Below are positions 37,112 through 45,518 of a DNA stretch of 64,000 bases, in pieces; position 1 is the first letter of the stretch; each line of letters starts with the position of its first letter. Origin of the DNA: Candidatus Melainabacteria bacterium (lineage in GTDB: Bacteria; Cyanobacteriota; Vampirovibrionia; Obscuribacterales; Obscuribacteraceae); the NCBI GenBank assembly GCA_003151275.1, contig PLXC01000020.1:1-64000 (forward strand). The letters are read 5' to 3'. The notes beneath the pieces are model-generated. The model was given only the letters and a program-made list of their open reading frames with translations, ran no database searches and was not told where the DNA came from. A program made the position numbers and the translations under genes.

Positions 37112-38018
37112 AAACGAGCGACCCGATTTATCCATAGTAATCGCCTGGCAGCTGTCCCAGCGCGATGTATTGGATTGTCTGGAGTCGATCTATAACCAAG
37201 AGTCGCATTCTGTAATAGAAGTCATTCTTGTTTATGGAGGATTCGAGCCCGATCTTTCTTCATTGAGTGCCAAATATCCGCACTTGATCATCATGAAACA
37301 CCCTAATTCAGGCAGTCTGCCTTCCTTGCATGGACTAGGCATTGAGCAGGCGACTGGTAAGTTCATAGCAATTACTGAAGGTCATACAACTTTTGCAGCC
37401 AATTGGATTGATATCGCAGTTAGTGCCTCTTCGGACAATTCAGCTGCCGCCATCGGTGGTGTGGTGGAGCCCGGTCGTGACTTGTTATCCGTTGATTTTG
37501 CCCTCTATCTTTGCGACTATGCGCAGTTCGCTTTGCCCATGGTCAGCGGTGTTGCAGATGATTTGCCGGGTAACAACATTGTATTCAAAAGAGACGTTAT
37601 CGAAGCATTTTCGTCCGCCAAAGACCTTGGTAGAGATGGTTTTTGGAAAACGTTTTTTTGTCATGAACTAGAAAAACAAGGAAAGACACTTTGGCGCGAT
37701 GCCAAAATGGTGGCATTTTATAATCGGCACCTTTCGTTAGGCGATGTTATGCTGCGGCGATACCATCACGGACGGTGCTTCGGCGCGATGCGCTCGTCTG
37801 AGTTCACGGCTGGCAAGAAAGCCTTATATGCTGCTTCTTGCGGCGTTCTACCAATTATTTTGTGCAAAAGGCTGGTGGCAAAGGTAGTTTCGAAACCTTC
37901 ATTAATGCGCCGCTTCGCTCTAGTCTATCCGATCTGTTATTTGATTGTCTGTGCCTGGGTGCAAGGAGAGTACTATGGTACCGCCCTTGGTGCCGCTGGA
38001 AGTTGTGATCAGCTGTGA
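37104..38018 (+). CDS. GT2 glycosyltransferase, quartet member 2
   Basis: About 304 residues, starting at ATG 37104 inside the end of member 1; the upstream open frame from 37029 only repeats the partner's coding DNA. It has LSIVIAWQLSQRDVLDCLES and VILVYGGFEPDLSS, with ITEGHT at the DxD place, again without the metal Asp pair. FALYLCDYAQFALPM, DLPGNNIVFKRD and FWKTFFCHELEKQGK align with the other members. The C-terminus is hydrophobic. Members 1 and 2 are translationally coupled and may act as a pair. Confidence 0.78.
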   Translation: MNENERPDLSIVIAWQLSQRDVLDCLESIYNQESHSVIEVILVYGGFEPDLSSLSAKYPHLIIMKHPNSGSLPSLHGLGIEQATGKFIAITEGHTTFAANWIDIAVSASSDNSAAAIGGVVEPGRDLLSVDFALYLCDYAQFALPMVSGVADDLPGNNIVFKRDVIEAFSSAKDLGRDGFWKTFFCHELEKQGKTLWRDAKMVAFYNRHLSLGDVMLRRYHHGRCFGAMRSSEFTAGKKALYAASCGVLPIILCKRLVAKVVSKPSLMRRFALVYPICYLIVCAWVQGEYYGTALGAAGSCDQL

Positions 38019-38043
38019 GTTTACTTCGGAGCGAGGAGCGCTC

Positions 38044-38081
38044 ACCTGGGAGCGCCGGCATCCCTGCCGGCTTCGAGTCTG
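38044..38081. repeat. Palindromic dispersed repeat, copy A
   Basis: A 38-base unit containing GCCGGCATCCCTGCCGGC (7-bp stem GCCGGCA/TGCCGGC around TCCC). It is identical to copy B at 38119-38156. Both lie between convergent genes, where the stem could also stop transcription. It looks like a REP-type element. Confidence 0.85.
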
Positions 38082-38118
38082 AGTTGGATCGTCTTACGAT
38101 CAGCTATCCGTGTGCCTA

Positions 38119-38156
38119 ACCTGGGAGCGCCGGCATCCCTGCCGGCTTCGAGTCTG
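38119..38156. repeat. Palindromic dispersed repeat, copy B
   Basis: Exact second copy of the 38-base unit, in the same orientation as copy A, separated from it by 37 bases. Same hairpin. No T-run follows the stem. Confidence 0.85.
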
Positions 38157-38185
38157 GTCGGAAAATCTTAAGATCCAACTTAGGA

Positions 38186-39181
38186 TCACTTGTCTGTTTT
38201 ACTCAGTCTCACTTTGTCAGCTAATTCGGCACAGAGCAAAATCTCCTTTTCACTTATGGGTGCTGGTTTTCCTTCTAATGCCGATCGATAAAATTGTCGA
38301 ATCAAAGTTCGCAGTCCCGGATACGCCACTTCGTTTGAGGCTGAACGTTGAATGAGATTCCGACTGGCGTCCAAGACTAAATTCGAGCCGAATCGGAAAG
38401 GTTTTAAGATTTTCGAGCGTTTCGAAACTTCACCCGACTCGTAGGTTGCGAAGCCGTGAAATAGATCGATGTGAGCGGATGCTTTGTCTCCAACCACCGT
38501 TAATTCATTTCGAGTTGGTCGACCCCTGAGGCTGACCGAGATTCTTAACAAAGTATCATCCACTAGCCCGTCGATTTCCAGCTCGCCGTCGAAATACCTG
38601 CGCACATTGAACTGGCTTACATCCAGCTTCTCACCAAAGAGTCTGAAAAAGAGTGAAACCGGATGTGGAAGTATCTCCAAAAGTACTTCCATCCGCTCTG
38701 GTTCAGACTTCCCATCACCCCCGCTCGTAAAGGCGGTGTGGCTAGCACGAATAATTCGACCGAGGTTCAGATGACTTTCTGCCAGCTTTGCAGCGCCTCT
38801 CTGAAATGGCATCTGGTGTACAGGTGCAAGTTTTAAGCCGCTTTCATGCGCTTGAGTTAGGATTCGGCGCGTCGCTTCAAGTGTGCTCAGAAGGGGCTTT
38901 TCGGCTAAAACATGTTGCCCATGAGTGAGACACATCTCGATTGCATCTAGATGTTGGTCCACTGGTGTGCAGATGTGAGCAATGTTACTTTTGCTCTCTT
39001 TGAGGCAATCTTGCAAATTTTGGAATGACTTTTCCGCACCAAATTCGCGTTGCAGTGCCTCTGCTCTTTCCAGTCGGGGATCAACAACGGCGACTATGGT
39101 CGCACCGCTGCGAATCGCCGAAAAGGCATGCCATCGCCCCATTAGGCCTGCACCGACTATTAAAACTTTGGCAGATTTCAT
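38186..39181 (-). CDS. Gfo/Idh/MocA oxidoreductase 2 (inverted)
   Basis: About 331 residues. Rossmann motif VLIVGAGLMGRWHAFSAIRSG, then VAVVDPRLERAEAL and the signature HVLAEKPLLSTLEATRRI. The ATG at 39181 is preferred over TTG 39208. It is the only minus-strand gene in the plus-strand half of the cluster, sitting between the two GT2 pairs. That, together with the repeats at its 3' side, suggests a local insertion or inversion. Likely a sugar dehydrogenase; substrate unknown. Confidence 0.88.
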   Translation of the reverse strand: MKSAKVLIVGAGLMGRWHAFSAIRSGATIVAVVDPRLERAEALQREFGAEKSFQNLQDCLKESKSNIAHICTPVDQHLDAIEMCLTHGQHVLAEKPLLSTLEATRRILTQAHESGLKLAPVHQMPFQRGAAKLAESHLNLGRIIRASHTAFTSGGDGKSEPERMEVLLEILPHPVSLFFRLFGEKLDVSQFNVRRYFDGELEIDGLVDDTLLRISVSLRGRPTRNELTVVGDKASAHIDLFHGFATYESGEVSKRSKILKPFRFGSNLVLDASRNLIQRSASNEVAYPGLRTLIRQFYRSALEGKPAPISEKEILLCAELADKVRLSKTDK

Positions 39182-39449
39182 GCTCACTGTTTCGGATTTG
39201 GGACGCAAATCGCCCAGGTATTAGCGCCTATTATTGCCTATTATTGGTCAGCAATTGGATATCAAACCTTAGTGTTTCGCATCTTTCCCTTGTAGTCGCG
39301 CCGCTTTCCTAGCTTCAGGATCCGACCATTTTCTCCCTTTTTTTGCCAACAATGAGTAAAGACTTCACTCAAAAGGGTTCTCTTGGCACTGCCAAGTGCT
39401 CTAATATTCACTCAGTTCGGGCTGAAGCTTTGCTTAAAGCGCTCTCAGG

Positions 39450-40364
39450 ATGCCGGTTCAAAATTATATGACTCCTCAACTTTCGATCATCATTGCTTCA
39501 ATTAACGGACGCGAATATCTTGAGCATTGTCTCGATGCGCTAGGAAGACAACAGGGCGATGTCACCGCGGAAGTGATCGTCGCTGATTGTGTCGGGGATG
39601 AGATCACTGAATTGGTGAAAGACAAATTTCCGCAAGTCAAACTTATATCTTTTCCCGACAAGCAGAGCGTTCCTAAATTGAGGGCAACGGCGATCGCCCA
39701 AACTTCCGCACAGATAATTGCGGTCACCGAGGACCATTGCATTCCACCGAGCGGCTGGTATCAATCTTTATTGAAAGCCCATGCCGATCATCCTGCCCCC
39801 GCCATTGGTGGCGCTGTCGATAATGGTGCCACCAAACGAATTATTGATTGGGCAGTCTTTTTCTGCGAATACAGCAATTTTATCAGTCCCGTAGCGGCAG
39901 GTGTTGTACACGATTTGCCGGGTCCAAATGTTTCGTACAAGCGCAGCGAGACTCAGCATATTTTCAATTCCAATGAAGAAGAATTTTGGGAAACTTTTGT
40001 GCATGGACAAATTGAATCGGAGGGGAAACAGCTCTGGTCGGATCCTGCCGTGAGTATGATTCACAAAAAGCACTTCACGTTTTCAGATTTTCTATCTGAA
40101 CGCTTTCACTATTCACGCGCTTTCGCCGGAACGAGAAATGAGTCCATTACGCCAAAGCAGCGATTGATTTATTTGTTCGGTTCTCCTCTACTGCCTCCGA
40201 TGTTGATGATGCGCATTGGTAAGAGAGTTTTTGCAAAGAAGCGTCATCTCCCTGAGTTTGCTCTGTCGCTGCCTTACCTCTTGAGTTTCATGGTGGCATG
40301 GTCCGTCGGAGAGTTTGTCGGTTACGCAATGGGACCCGGTGACAGCGCACTGTATTTGACTTAG
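39450..40364 (+). CDS. GT2 glycosyltransferase, quartet member 3
   Basis: A 304-residue GT-A enzyme with LSIIIASINGREYLEHCLDAL and VIVADCVGDEITEL. At the DxD place it has VTEDHCIP, keeping one Asp. Acceptor-side motifs are DWAVFFCEYSNFISP, DLPGPNVSYKRSE and FWETFVHGQIESEGK. The C-terminal hydrophobic part ends MVAWSVGEFVGYAMGPGDS. The start could be ATG 39450 or ATG 39468; neither has a well-spaced Shine-Dalgarno. It is followed after 2 bases by member 4. A 268-base divergent gap precedes it, with a small tandem GCCTATTATT x2 at 39226-39245. Confidence 0.82.
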   Translation: MPVQNYMTPQLSIIIASINGREYLEHCLDALGRQQGDVTAEVIVADCVGDEITELVKDKFPQVKLISFPDKQSVPKLRATAIAQTSAQIIAVTEDHCIPPSGWYQSLLKAHADHPAPAIGGAVDNGATKRIIDWAVFFCEYSNFISPVAAGVVHDLPGPNVSYKRSETQHIFNSNEEEFWETFVHGQIESEGKQLWSDPAVSMIHKKHFTFSDFLSERFHYSRAFAGTRNESITPKQRLIYLFGSPLLPPMLMMRIGKRVFAKKRHLPEFALSLPYLLSFMVAWSVGEFVGYAMGPGDSALYLT

Positions 40365-40366
40365 AG

Positions 40367-41275
40367 ATGACCAAAGAACCTGTTCTATCTGTAATTGTTG
40401 TTTCGTTCAATCAGCCTTCTGTTTTGCGCCAGTGTCTAACTGCTTTCAATTCCCAGTCTGAGCTAAGCAAAATTGAAATCATTGTCGTGCGGGATTGGGC
40501 CACTCGAGTCGACGGCGAGCAGCTTCGCTTGAAAGCAGAGTTTCAGAATTTTGATTGGATAGATGCACCTCCAGACAGCACCGTGCCTGCCATGCGCAAG
40601 TTGGCTTTATCCAAATGTCGAGGAGAGCTTGTCGGTTTCACTGAGGATGATTGTGTGGTATCACATGACTGGTGCGCGAAAGTAGTTGAAGCACATCAGT
40701 CCGCCAATGTGGCTATTGGTGGCTCTGTTGAACCGGGAGACTATGGTCGCAACTTGGATTGGGCCGTGTTCTTTTGCGAGTATGCTCGGTTTATGCAGCC
40801 GTTTGCCGGCACCGTAACTGCTTTGCCAGGCAACAATATTACCTATAAAGCAGCAAGTTTAAAGAAATTGTTGGAGAGCGATGCAAGCGGCGGTGTCTAT
40901 GAAGTTTTCGTCAATGGCGAGCTGCAGAAATCAGGCGAAGCGTTAAAAGCTGATCCATCGTTCTCCGTCCAAAATATCAATTCTTGGAAGTTGTCCAACT
41001 TAATAGATGTGCCGTTTCATCACGGTCGCGGTTTTGCAGCGATGCGTTTGACCAGTCGACCATTACTGGAACGCTTACCTTTTCTGGGTATTGCGATGGT
41101 ATTGCCTGCGGTTCAGGTAATGAGGATTGGACGGCAGATACTAACGAAGGGACGGCATTCAGGAAAGTTTTTTCAATGCTTGCCTGAGGTGGGATTGTTT
41201 TGCCTGAGCTGGTCGGTCGGTGAGTTTGTCGGCTATCTCCTTGGTCCAGGGGGAAGCTTAAAGCAATGGCGTTAG
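40367..41275 (+). CDS. GT2 glycosyltransferase, quartet member 4
   Basis: A 302-residue GT-A enzyme: LSVIVVSFNQPSVLRQCLTA, IIVVRDWATRVDG and FTEDDCVVSHDW at the metal site. It shares DWAVFFCEYARFMQPF, ALPGNNITYKAA and VYEVFVNGELQKSGEAL with member 3, and ends in the same CLSWSVGEFVGYLLGPGGS. It is 2 bases from member 3 and 13 from the GT4 gene, so it lies in one operon. Of the four it has the most orthodox acidic metal site. Confidence 0.85.
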   Translation: MTKEPVLSVIVVSFNQPSVLRQCLTAFNSQSELSKIEIIVVRDWATRVDGEQLRLKAEFQNFDWIDAPPDSTVPAMRKLALSKCRGELVGFTEDDCVVSHDWCAKVVEAHQSANVAIGGSVEPGDYGRNLDWAVFFCEYARFMQPFAGTVTALPGNNITYKAASLKKLLESDASGGVYEVFVNGELQKSGEALKADPSFSVQNINSWKLSNLIDVPFHHGRGFAAMRLTSRPLLERLPFLGIAMVLPAVQVMRIGRQILTKGRHSGKFFQCLPEVGLFCLSWSVGEFVGYLLGPGGSLKQWR

Positions 41276-41288
41276 GGAGTGTTTTGTA

Positions 41289-42467
41289 ATGCGCGTTGGA
41301 ATCGATGCCGCCTGTTGGTCTAACAAACGTGGATATGGACGATTCACGCGCGGTTTGCTGAACGCGCTCGCTGAGTTCGATACGAAGCACGAGCTCGTCT
41401 TCTTTATCGATTCACAAACGCACGGGGATGGTGATCTGCCGCGCAATTTTGAGACTGTGGTGGTCAACACCGGCGATCGACCAACTGAAGCCGCATCGGC
41501 CTCGGACAGTCGCTCATTGAAAGACTTGTTTGCCATGACGAAGGCGGTCGCCGGTCAGTCGTTGGACGCTTTCTTTTTTCCTAGTGTTTATACATATTTC
41601 CCGGCAATCACGAATGGCAAAATAATCTTGGGAGTGCACGATGTGATCGCCGAGGACTATCCCGATCTCGTCTTTCCTGATAAGAAGCACAGACGGCTTT
41701 GGGCTCTTAAGGGATGGCTTGCTCACAGACAAGCGAACTACATCATGACTGTTTCTGAGCACGCTAAAACTGGGATAGTTCGGCACTTCGGTCACAACAG
41801 AGATCGCGTATTTGTGATTGATGAAGCGCCAGATCCCGTCTTCCGTAGATTACCTATCGATCAAGTTGACCGCTCAATTCTCTCTCGGTTTGGTCTAGAC
41901 ATAGACTCGCGATTCTTCAGTTACTTAGGCGGTATAAATCCTCATAAAAACCTACCGATGTTGGTGCAATGTCTGGCCGAGGTTCGCCGAAAGCCTGGGA
42001 TGGAAGATGTGCGACTAATAGTGGTGGGGGATTTGAAGGATGGATTCACCCCTGGTGTCAGCGAACTTAAGAATCGGATCACCGAATTGCAACAAGACGA
42101 AGCCGTGATCTTCACGGGCTTCGTCAATGATGACGAAGTCGTTCATCTTCTCAATGTAGCGCAGGCGCTGGTGTTGCCTTCAATGGCGGAAGGCTTTGGA
42201 CTGCCAGCAGTTGAAGGGGCAGCTTGCGGCGTGCCGATCATAGCGACGCGCAACAGTCCTCTCCCTGATCTTCTCAAAGATGGTGGCATCTTCATCGATC
42301 CCAACGCACCTGCTGAATTAACCAATGCACTATCGATAATGCTGTCTGATCCGGCACGACGAAATGAGATGGCGCGAGTCGCCACTGCAAAGGCGCAGCA
42401 GCTTACATGGCGACGTTCGGCGGAACAAATGGATTCCATGTTAAATATGGTGGCAAGCAAAAGTTGA
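41289..42467 (+). CDS. Glycosyltransferase family 4 (GT-B), 1
   Basis: A 392-residue GT-B enzyme. The N-terminal half has VGIDAACWSNKRGYGRFTRG, a usual GT4 opening. The C-terminal nucleotide-sugar site is GFVNDDEVVHLLNVAQALVL and SMAEGFGLPAVEGAACGVPI, with the E-x7-E type motif, then RNSPLPDLLKDGG. The ATG has AGGGAG at 41274-41279 with a 9-base spacer. It is probably a cytoplasmic or peripheral membrane enzyme that extends the lipid-linked repeat unit. Its stop overlaps the next gene's likely start. Confidence 0.92.
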   Translation: MRVGIDAACWSNKRGYGRFTRGLLNALAEFDTKHELVFFIDSQTHGDGDLPRNFETVVVNTGDRPTEAASASDSRSLKDLFAMTKAVAGQSLDAFFFPSVYTYFPAITNGKIILGVHDVIAEDYPDLVFPDKKHRRLWALKGWLAHRQANYIMTVSEHAKTGIVRHFGHNRDRVFVIDEAPDPVFRRLPIDQVDRSILSRFGLDIDSRFFSYLGGINPHKNLPMLVQCLAEVRRKPGMEDVRLIVVGDLKDGFTPGVSELKNRITELQQDEAVIFTGFVNDDEVVHLLNVAQALVLPSMAEGFGLPAVEGAACGVPIIATRNSPLPDLLKDGGIFIDPNAPAELTNALSIMLSDPARRNEMARVATAKAQQLTWRRSAEQMDSMLNMVASKS

Positions 42468-43708
42468 GCAAACTGAAGATCGCCATGGTCACCACTTTTT
42501 TTCCGCCTCATAACTTTGGCGGAGATGGAGTTTTCGTTCAGCGGTTATCGAATGCGCTTGCTCGTAGGAATCACGAAGTTCACGTTATTCATGATAAGGA
42601 CGCGTTCTCGCTTGGTAGCAAGGCTCTAGTTGCTAACACAAGTGAAGGACACGACTCGACAGATCCAAGAGTTACGGTTCATTCTCTTGATGGTGGTGCG
42701 GCTGGAAAGTTAGATCTGATCGCTACACATCAGTTGGGACAGCCTGTGGCGAAGAGTGCGCAACTTAAACAGCTGTTGGATCAAAATTTTGATGTCATCC
42801 ATTTTCACAACGTATCGCTCCTTGGCGGACCGGGCGTGCTTAGTTACGGCAAGGGTGTAAAGCTCTGTACGTTGCATGACCATTGGTTTGTGTGCGCCAC
42901 TCACGTTCTCTGGCGAAATGACGAAGAGGCCTGTACCAAGCGCACTTGTATGAGTTGTACTCTTACTGCCCATCGGCCGCCGCAACTTTGGCGCTATACA
43001 GGGGCTGTGGAACGCGCGGCTCGCAATGTCGATGCATTTTTGGCACCGAGCGAATTTGCCCGTGGCAGTCATTTGTCAAATGGCTTTCCTGCACCAATTC
43101 GCTGCTTGCCACATTTTTTAGCGGATCCTCAAGCGTCAGTTTCAAGTGAACAAGTGCATCAACGACCATATTTTCTTTTCGTGGGACGACTGGAAAAGAT
43201 CAAGGGTGTTCAAGTGCTACTCGAACTGTTCCGGCATTTTAAGGAAGCCGATTTGATCATAGTGGGCAATGGTAACTATGAAGAGACTTTAAAATCCGCC
43301 GCGGTCGGATTGGAACATGTGCACTTCCTCGGTCGCATGTCATCTGACCGTTTGTGCGAATATTACCGACAGGCTGTAGCTGTCGTTGTTCCTTCACTGT
43401 GCTATGAAACTTTCGGATTAGTACCACTGGAGGCATTTTCGACTGCGACACCAGTGATAGTGAATGATATTGGAGCCCTGCCTGAAGTCGTAAAAGACGG
43501 GGGCGGGATCGTATATCGTTCTGAAGATGAGTTGGTGGCGGCGATGAAGAAGCTGCTCAACAACAGCCAATTGCGCAAAGAAATTGGTCTGCAAGGATTG
43601 GCAAATTTCAGAACCAATTACAGTGAAGATAAACACATAGAGCGCTATCTCAATCTCATCAAAGAGTTGAAAGAGTGCCATTCGGAGGTTTCATGTCCGG
43701 TAAAATAG
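42464..43708 (+). CDS. Glycosyltransferase family 4 (GT-B), 2
   Basis: About 414 residues. I chose TTG 42464, which overlaps the preceding TGA and gives LSKLKIAMVTTFFPPHNFGG, a normal GT4 N-terminus; an ATG 57 bases earlier (42407) is also in frame. Features: TLHDHWFVCATHVLW and the Cys-rich segment CTKRTCMSCTL seen in several GT4 enzymes, FVGRLEKIKGVQVLLELF, and SLCYETFGLVPLEAFSTATP with the donor-site acidic residues. It follows GT4-1 in the same operon and overlaps the third oxidoreductase. Confidence 0.9.
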   Translation: MSKLKIAMVTTFFPPHNFGGDGVFVQRLSNALARRNHEVHVIHDKDAFSLGSKALVANTSEGHDSTDPRVTVHSLDGGAAGKLDLIATHQLGQPVAKSAQLKQLLDQNFDVIHFHNVSLLGGPGVLSYGKGVKLCTLHDHWFVCATHVLWRNDEEACTKRTCMSCTLTAHRPPQLWRYTGAVERAARNVDAFLAPSEFARGSHLSNGFPAPIRCLPHFLADPQASVSSEQVHQRPYFLFVGRLEKIKGVQVLLELFRHFKEADLIIVGNGNYEETLKSAAVGLEHVHFLGRMSSDRLCEYYRQAVAVVVPSLCYETFGLVPLEAFSTATPVIVNDIGALPEVVKDGGGIVYRSEDELVAAMKKLLNNSQLRKEIGLQGLANFRTNYSEDKHIERYLNLIKELKECHSEVSCPVK

Positions 43709-44736
43709 GCGTATGTCATATTGGCGCAGGTTCAATTGGAGCTTTGCGTGCAGCGGCAGTAGCAAAGACTCCAGGGCTCAAGCTGGTGGTAATTTCTGAC
43801 ATACGCTTGGAGGCAGCACAAGCGCTAGCCGGTAAGTTCGGCTGTGATGCCATTGCGGATTGGAAGACAGCCGTCAGCAGACCAGACGTAGACATGGTGA
43901 TCGTTTCAACGCCTCCCAGTCTGCATGCCGATATGGCCATTGCCGCTATAGAGCAAGGCAAACATGTGCTCTGTGAGAAACCGCTTGCACATACGCTCGA
44001 AGATGCTGAAAGAATGTGCGAAGCAGCTGAGAAAAAAGGGGTTTTACTAAAGACTGGTTTCAACCATCGATATTTCGAGTCCATGGCTTTCGCCAAGCAG
44101 CTGATTAGTTCCGGACGGATAGGCAAAGTGTTGACGGTCAATGCGTATGCCGGGCACCCCGGTGGCAAGGAATTCGGACCCGCGTGGGTGACGGATGGTG
44201 CGGTTACGGGCGGCGGCAGTCTTGTTGATAATGGCATACATATCATGGATTTGACGCGATTCTTCCTAGGTGACGTTGAGATGGGCAAGGGCTATGTTGC
44301 CAATCTTGTCTGGCCCTTTGAGAAAGCTGAAGACAATAGCTTCGCCCTCTTTAGCACCGCGGATGGTGCGAAAGCTTATGTTCATGCCAGTTGGACAGAT
44401 CCGCGAGGTTATCTCTTTTCAATGGAAGTATTTGGTACTAAGGGTTACGTGCGCGCCTCCTATCCGCCGATGATGGCTGAGTGGGGAGAAACTCCAGAAG
44501 CTGGAATCAGGGCGAAGCGCCATTGGAATATCTTTCCAATGTTTCAGATCAAGGAGCGTGCCTTCAGTTGGCGATGGACAATTGTCAATTCATTCATCAA
44601 AGAGATGACTGATTTTGCAGAGGGTATTCGGACTGGTAAACCGGTGGAACCCACCGGTCGAGATGGTTTGCGGACGATGCAAATGGCGCATGCTATTTAT
44701 CGCTCGTCTAAGGAAGGCAACGAGATCAAAGTGTGA
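43693..44736 (+). CDS. Gfo/Idh/MocA oxidoreductase 3
   Basis: About 347 residues, with ATG 43693 preceded by GGAGG at 43684-43688. Rossmann motif IGVCHIGAGSIGALRAAAVA, VVISDIRLEAAQAL, signature HVLCEKPLAHTLEDAERM, and TGFNHRYFESM with DNGIHIMDLTRFFLGD (substrate-side His motif) in the C-terminal domain. It overlaps GT4-2 by 16 bases and shares its stop region with the deacetylase start, so it is tightly coupled. It probably modifies a nucleotide sugar. Confidence 0.9.
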   Translation: MSGKIGVCHIGAGSIGALRAAAVAKTPGLKLVVISDIRLEAAQALAGKFGCDAIADWKTAVSRPDVDMVIVSTPPSLHADMAIAAIEQGKHVLCEKPLAHTLEDAERMCEAAEKKGVLLKTGFNHRYFESMAFAKQLISSGRIGKVLTVNAYAGHPGGKEFGPAWVTDGAVTGGGSLVDNGIHIMDLTRFFLGDVEMGKGYVANLVWPFEKAEDNSFALFSTADGAKAYVHASWTDPRGYLFSMEVFGTKGYVRASYPPMMAEWGETPEAGIRAKRHWNIFPMFQIKERAFSWRWTIVNSFIKEMTDFAEGIRTGKPVEPTGRDGLRTMQMAHAIYRSSKEGNEIKV

Positions 44737-45518
44737 TGATACCAATTCTCACCTATCATTCAGTCGGGCGATTAAATCCCGTTCTCGATACGCCTGTCGA
44801 GAAGTTTGAGCAACAATTAAAAGCTTTTGCCGAAAGCGGATACAAAACCGTTACGGTATCCCATCTGGTGCGCCTGATCAATGCTAAGAGTCCATTACCA
44901 AACAAGTCCTTCGTGCTTACTTTTGATGATGGCTACCAGACTTTCCATACTGAAGCTTGGCCTCTGCTTAAGAAGTACGGTTTCAACGCTACAGTGTTTT
45001 TGATTACTGACTTTTGCGGAAAAGACAATCAGTGGTTGGGTCAACCTGCATCCGTTCCCAAAGCACCTCTTTTGACTTGGGATGAAGTTGAGGAGCTTGC
45101 AGAGCAAGGGTGTGAATTTGGCGGTCACACATTGAGTCACAGACCGCTTTCAACATTGTCCGCTGATCAACTCCTCAACGAACTTGTTCAATCCAAGGCC
45201 AAGATCATGGAAGTGACTGGCCAAGATGCATCGATTTTTGCTTATCCTTATGGTGATACTAATGGTGATGCCATTAAGGCGGTGCAGCAACATTATGAAG
45301 GGGCAGTTTCAACGAATTTGGGCATATGTGGTTCCAATTCAGATAAATACTTGCTACCGAGGATTGATTCCTACTATCTCACCCAGGCTTGGATAGATAA
45401 TTTGGATAAGCCATGGTTCCGTCCCTATCTTGGGTTTAGGCAGTCACTTAGAAAAGTTCGGCGGATATTTCAACCAGATTGGCAACCAGATGAGTATAGA
45501 GATGTCAGCAAAAATTGA
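44736..45518 (+). CDS. Polysaccharide deacetylase (NodB/CE4)
   Basis: About 260 residues. ILTYHSVG opens the domain. The NodB motifs are FVLTFDDGYQTF (Asp64/Asp65), the metal His pair GGHTLSHRPLS (His131, His135) and FAYPYGDTNGD. CE4 enzymes remove N- or O-acetyl groups from glycans. No signal peptide is seen, so a cytoplasmic or lipid-linked substrate is likely. ATG 44736 shares a base with the upstream TGA (TGATG); GTG 44733 is possible. The C-terminal 30 residues are basic. Confidence 0.9.
   Translation: MIPILTYHSVGRLNPVLDTPVEKFEQQLKAFAESGYKTVTVSHLVRLINAKSPLPNKSFVLTFDDGYQTFHTEAWPLLKKYGFNATVFLITDFCGKDNQWLGQPASVPKAPLLTWDEVEELAEQGCEFGGHTLSHRPLSTLSADQLLNELVQSKAKIMEVTGQDASIFAYPYGDTNGDAIKAVQQHYEGAVSTNLGICGSNSDKYLLPRIDSYYLTQAWIDNLDKPWFRPYLGFRQSLRKVRRIFQPDWQPDEYRDVSKN

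Noticed and set aside
38044..38156. CRISPR array
   Set aside because: Only two identical repeats with one spacer-like gap, and each repeat is a hairpin element. No cas genes are nearby.
42407..42467. Start of the second GT4 gene at ATG 42407
   Set aside because: This would add 19 residues that merely overlap the previous gene. The TTG at 42464 gives the standard family N-terminus and a coupled junction.
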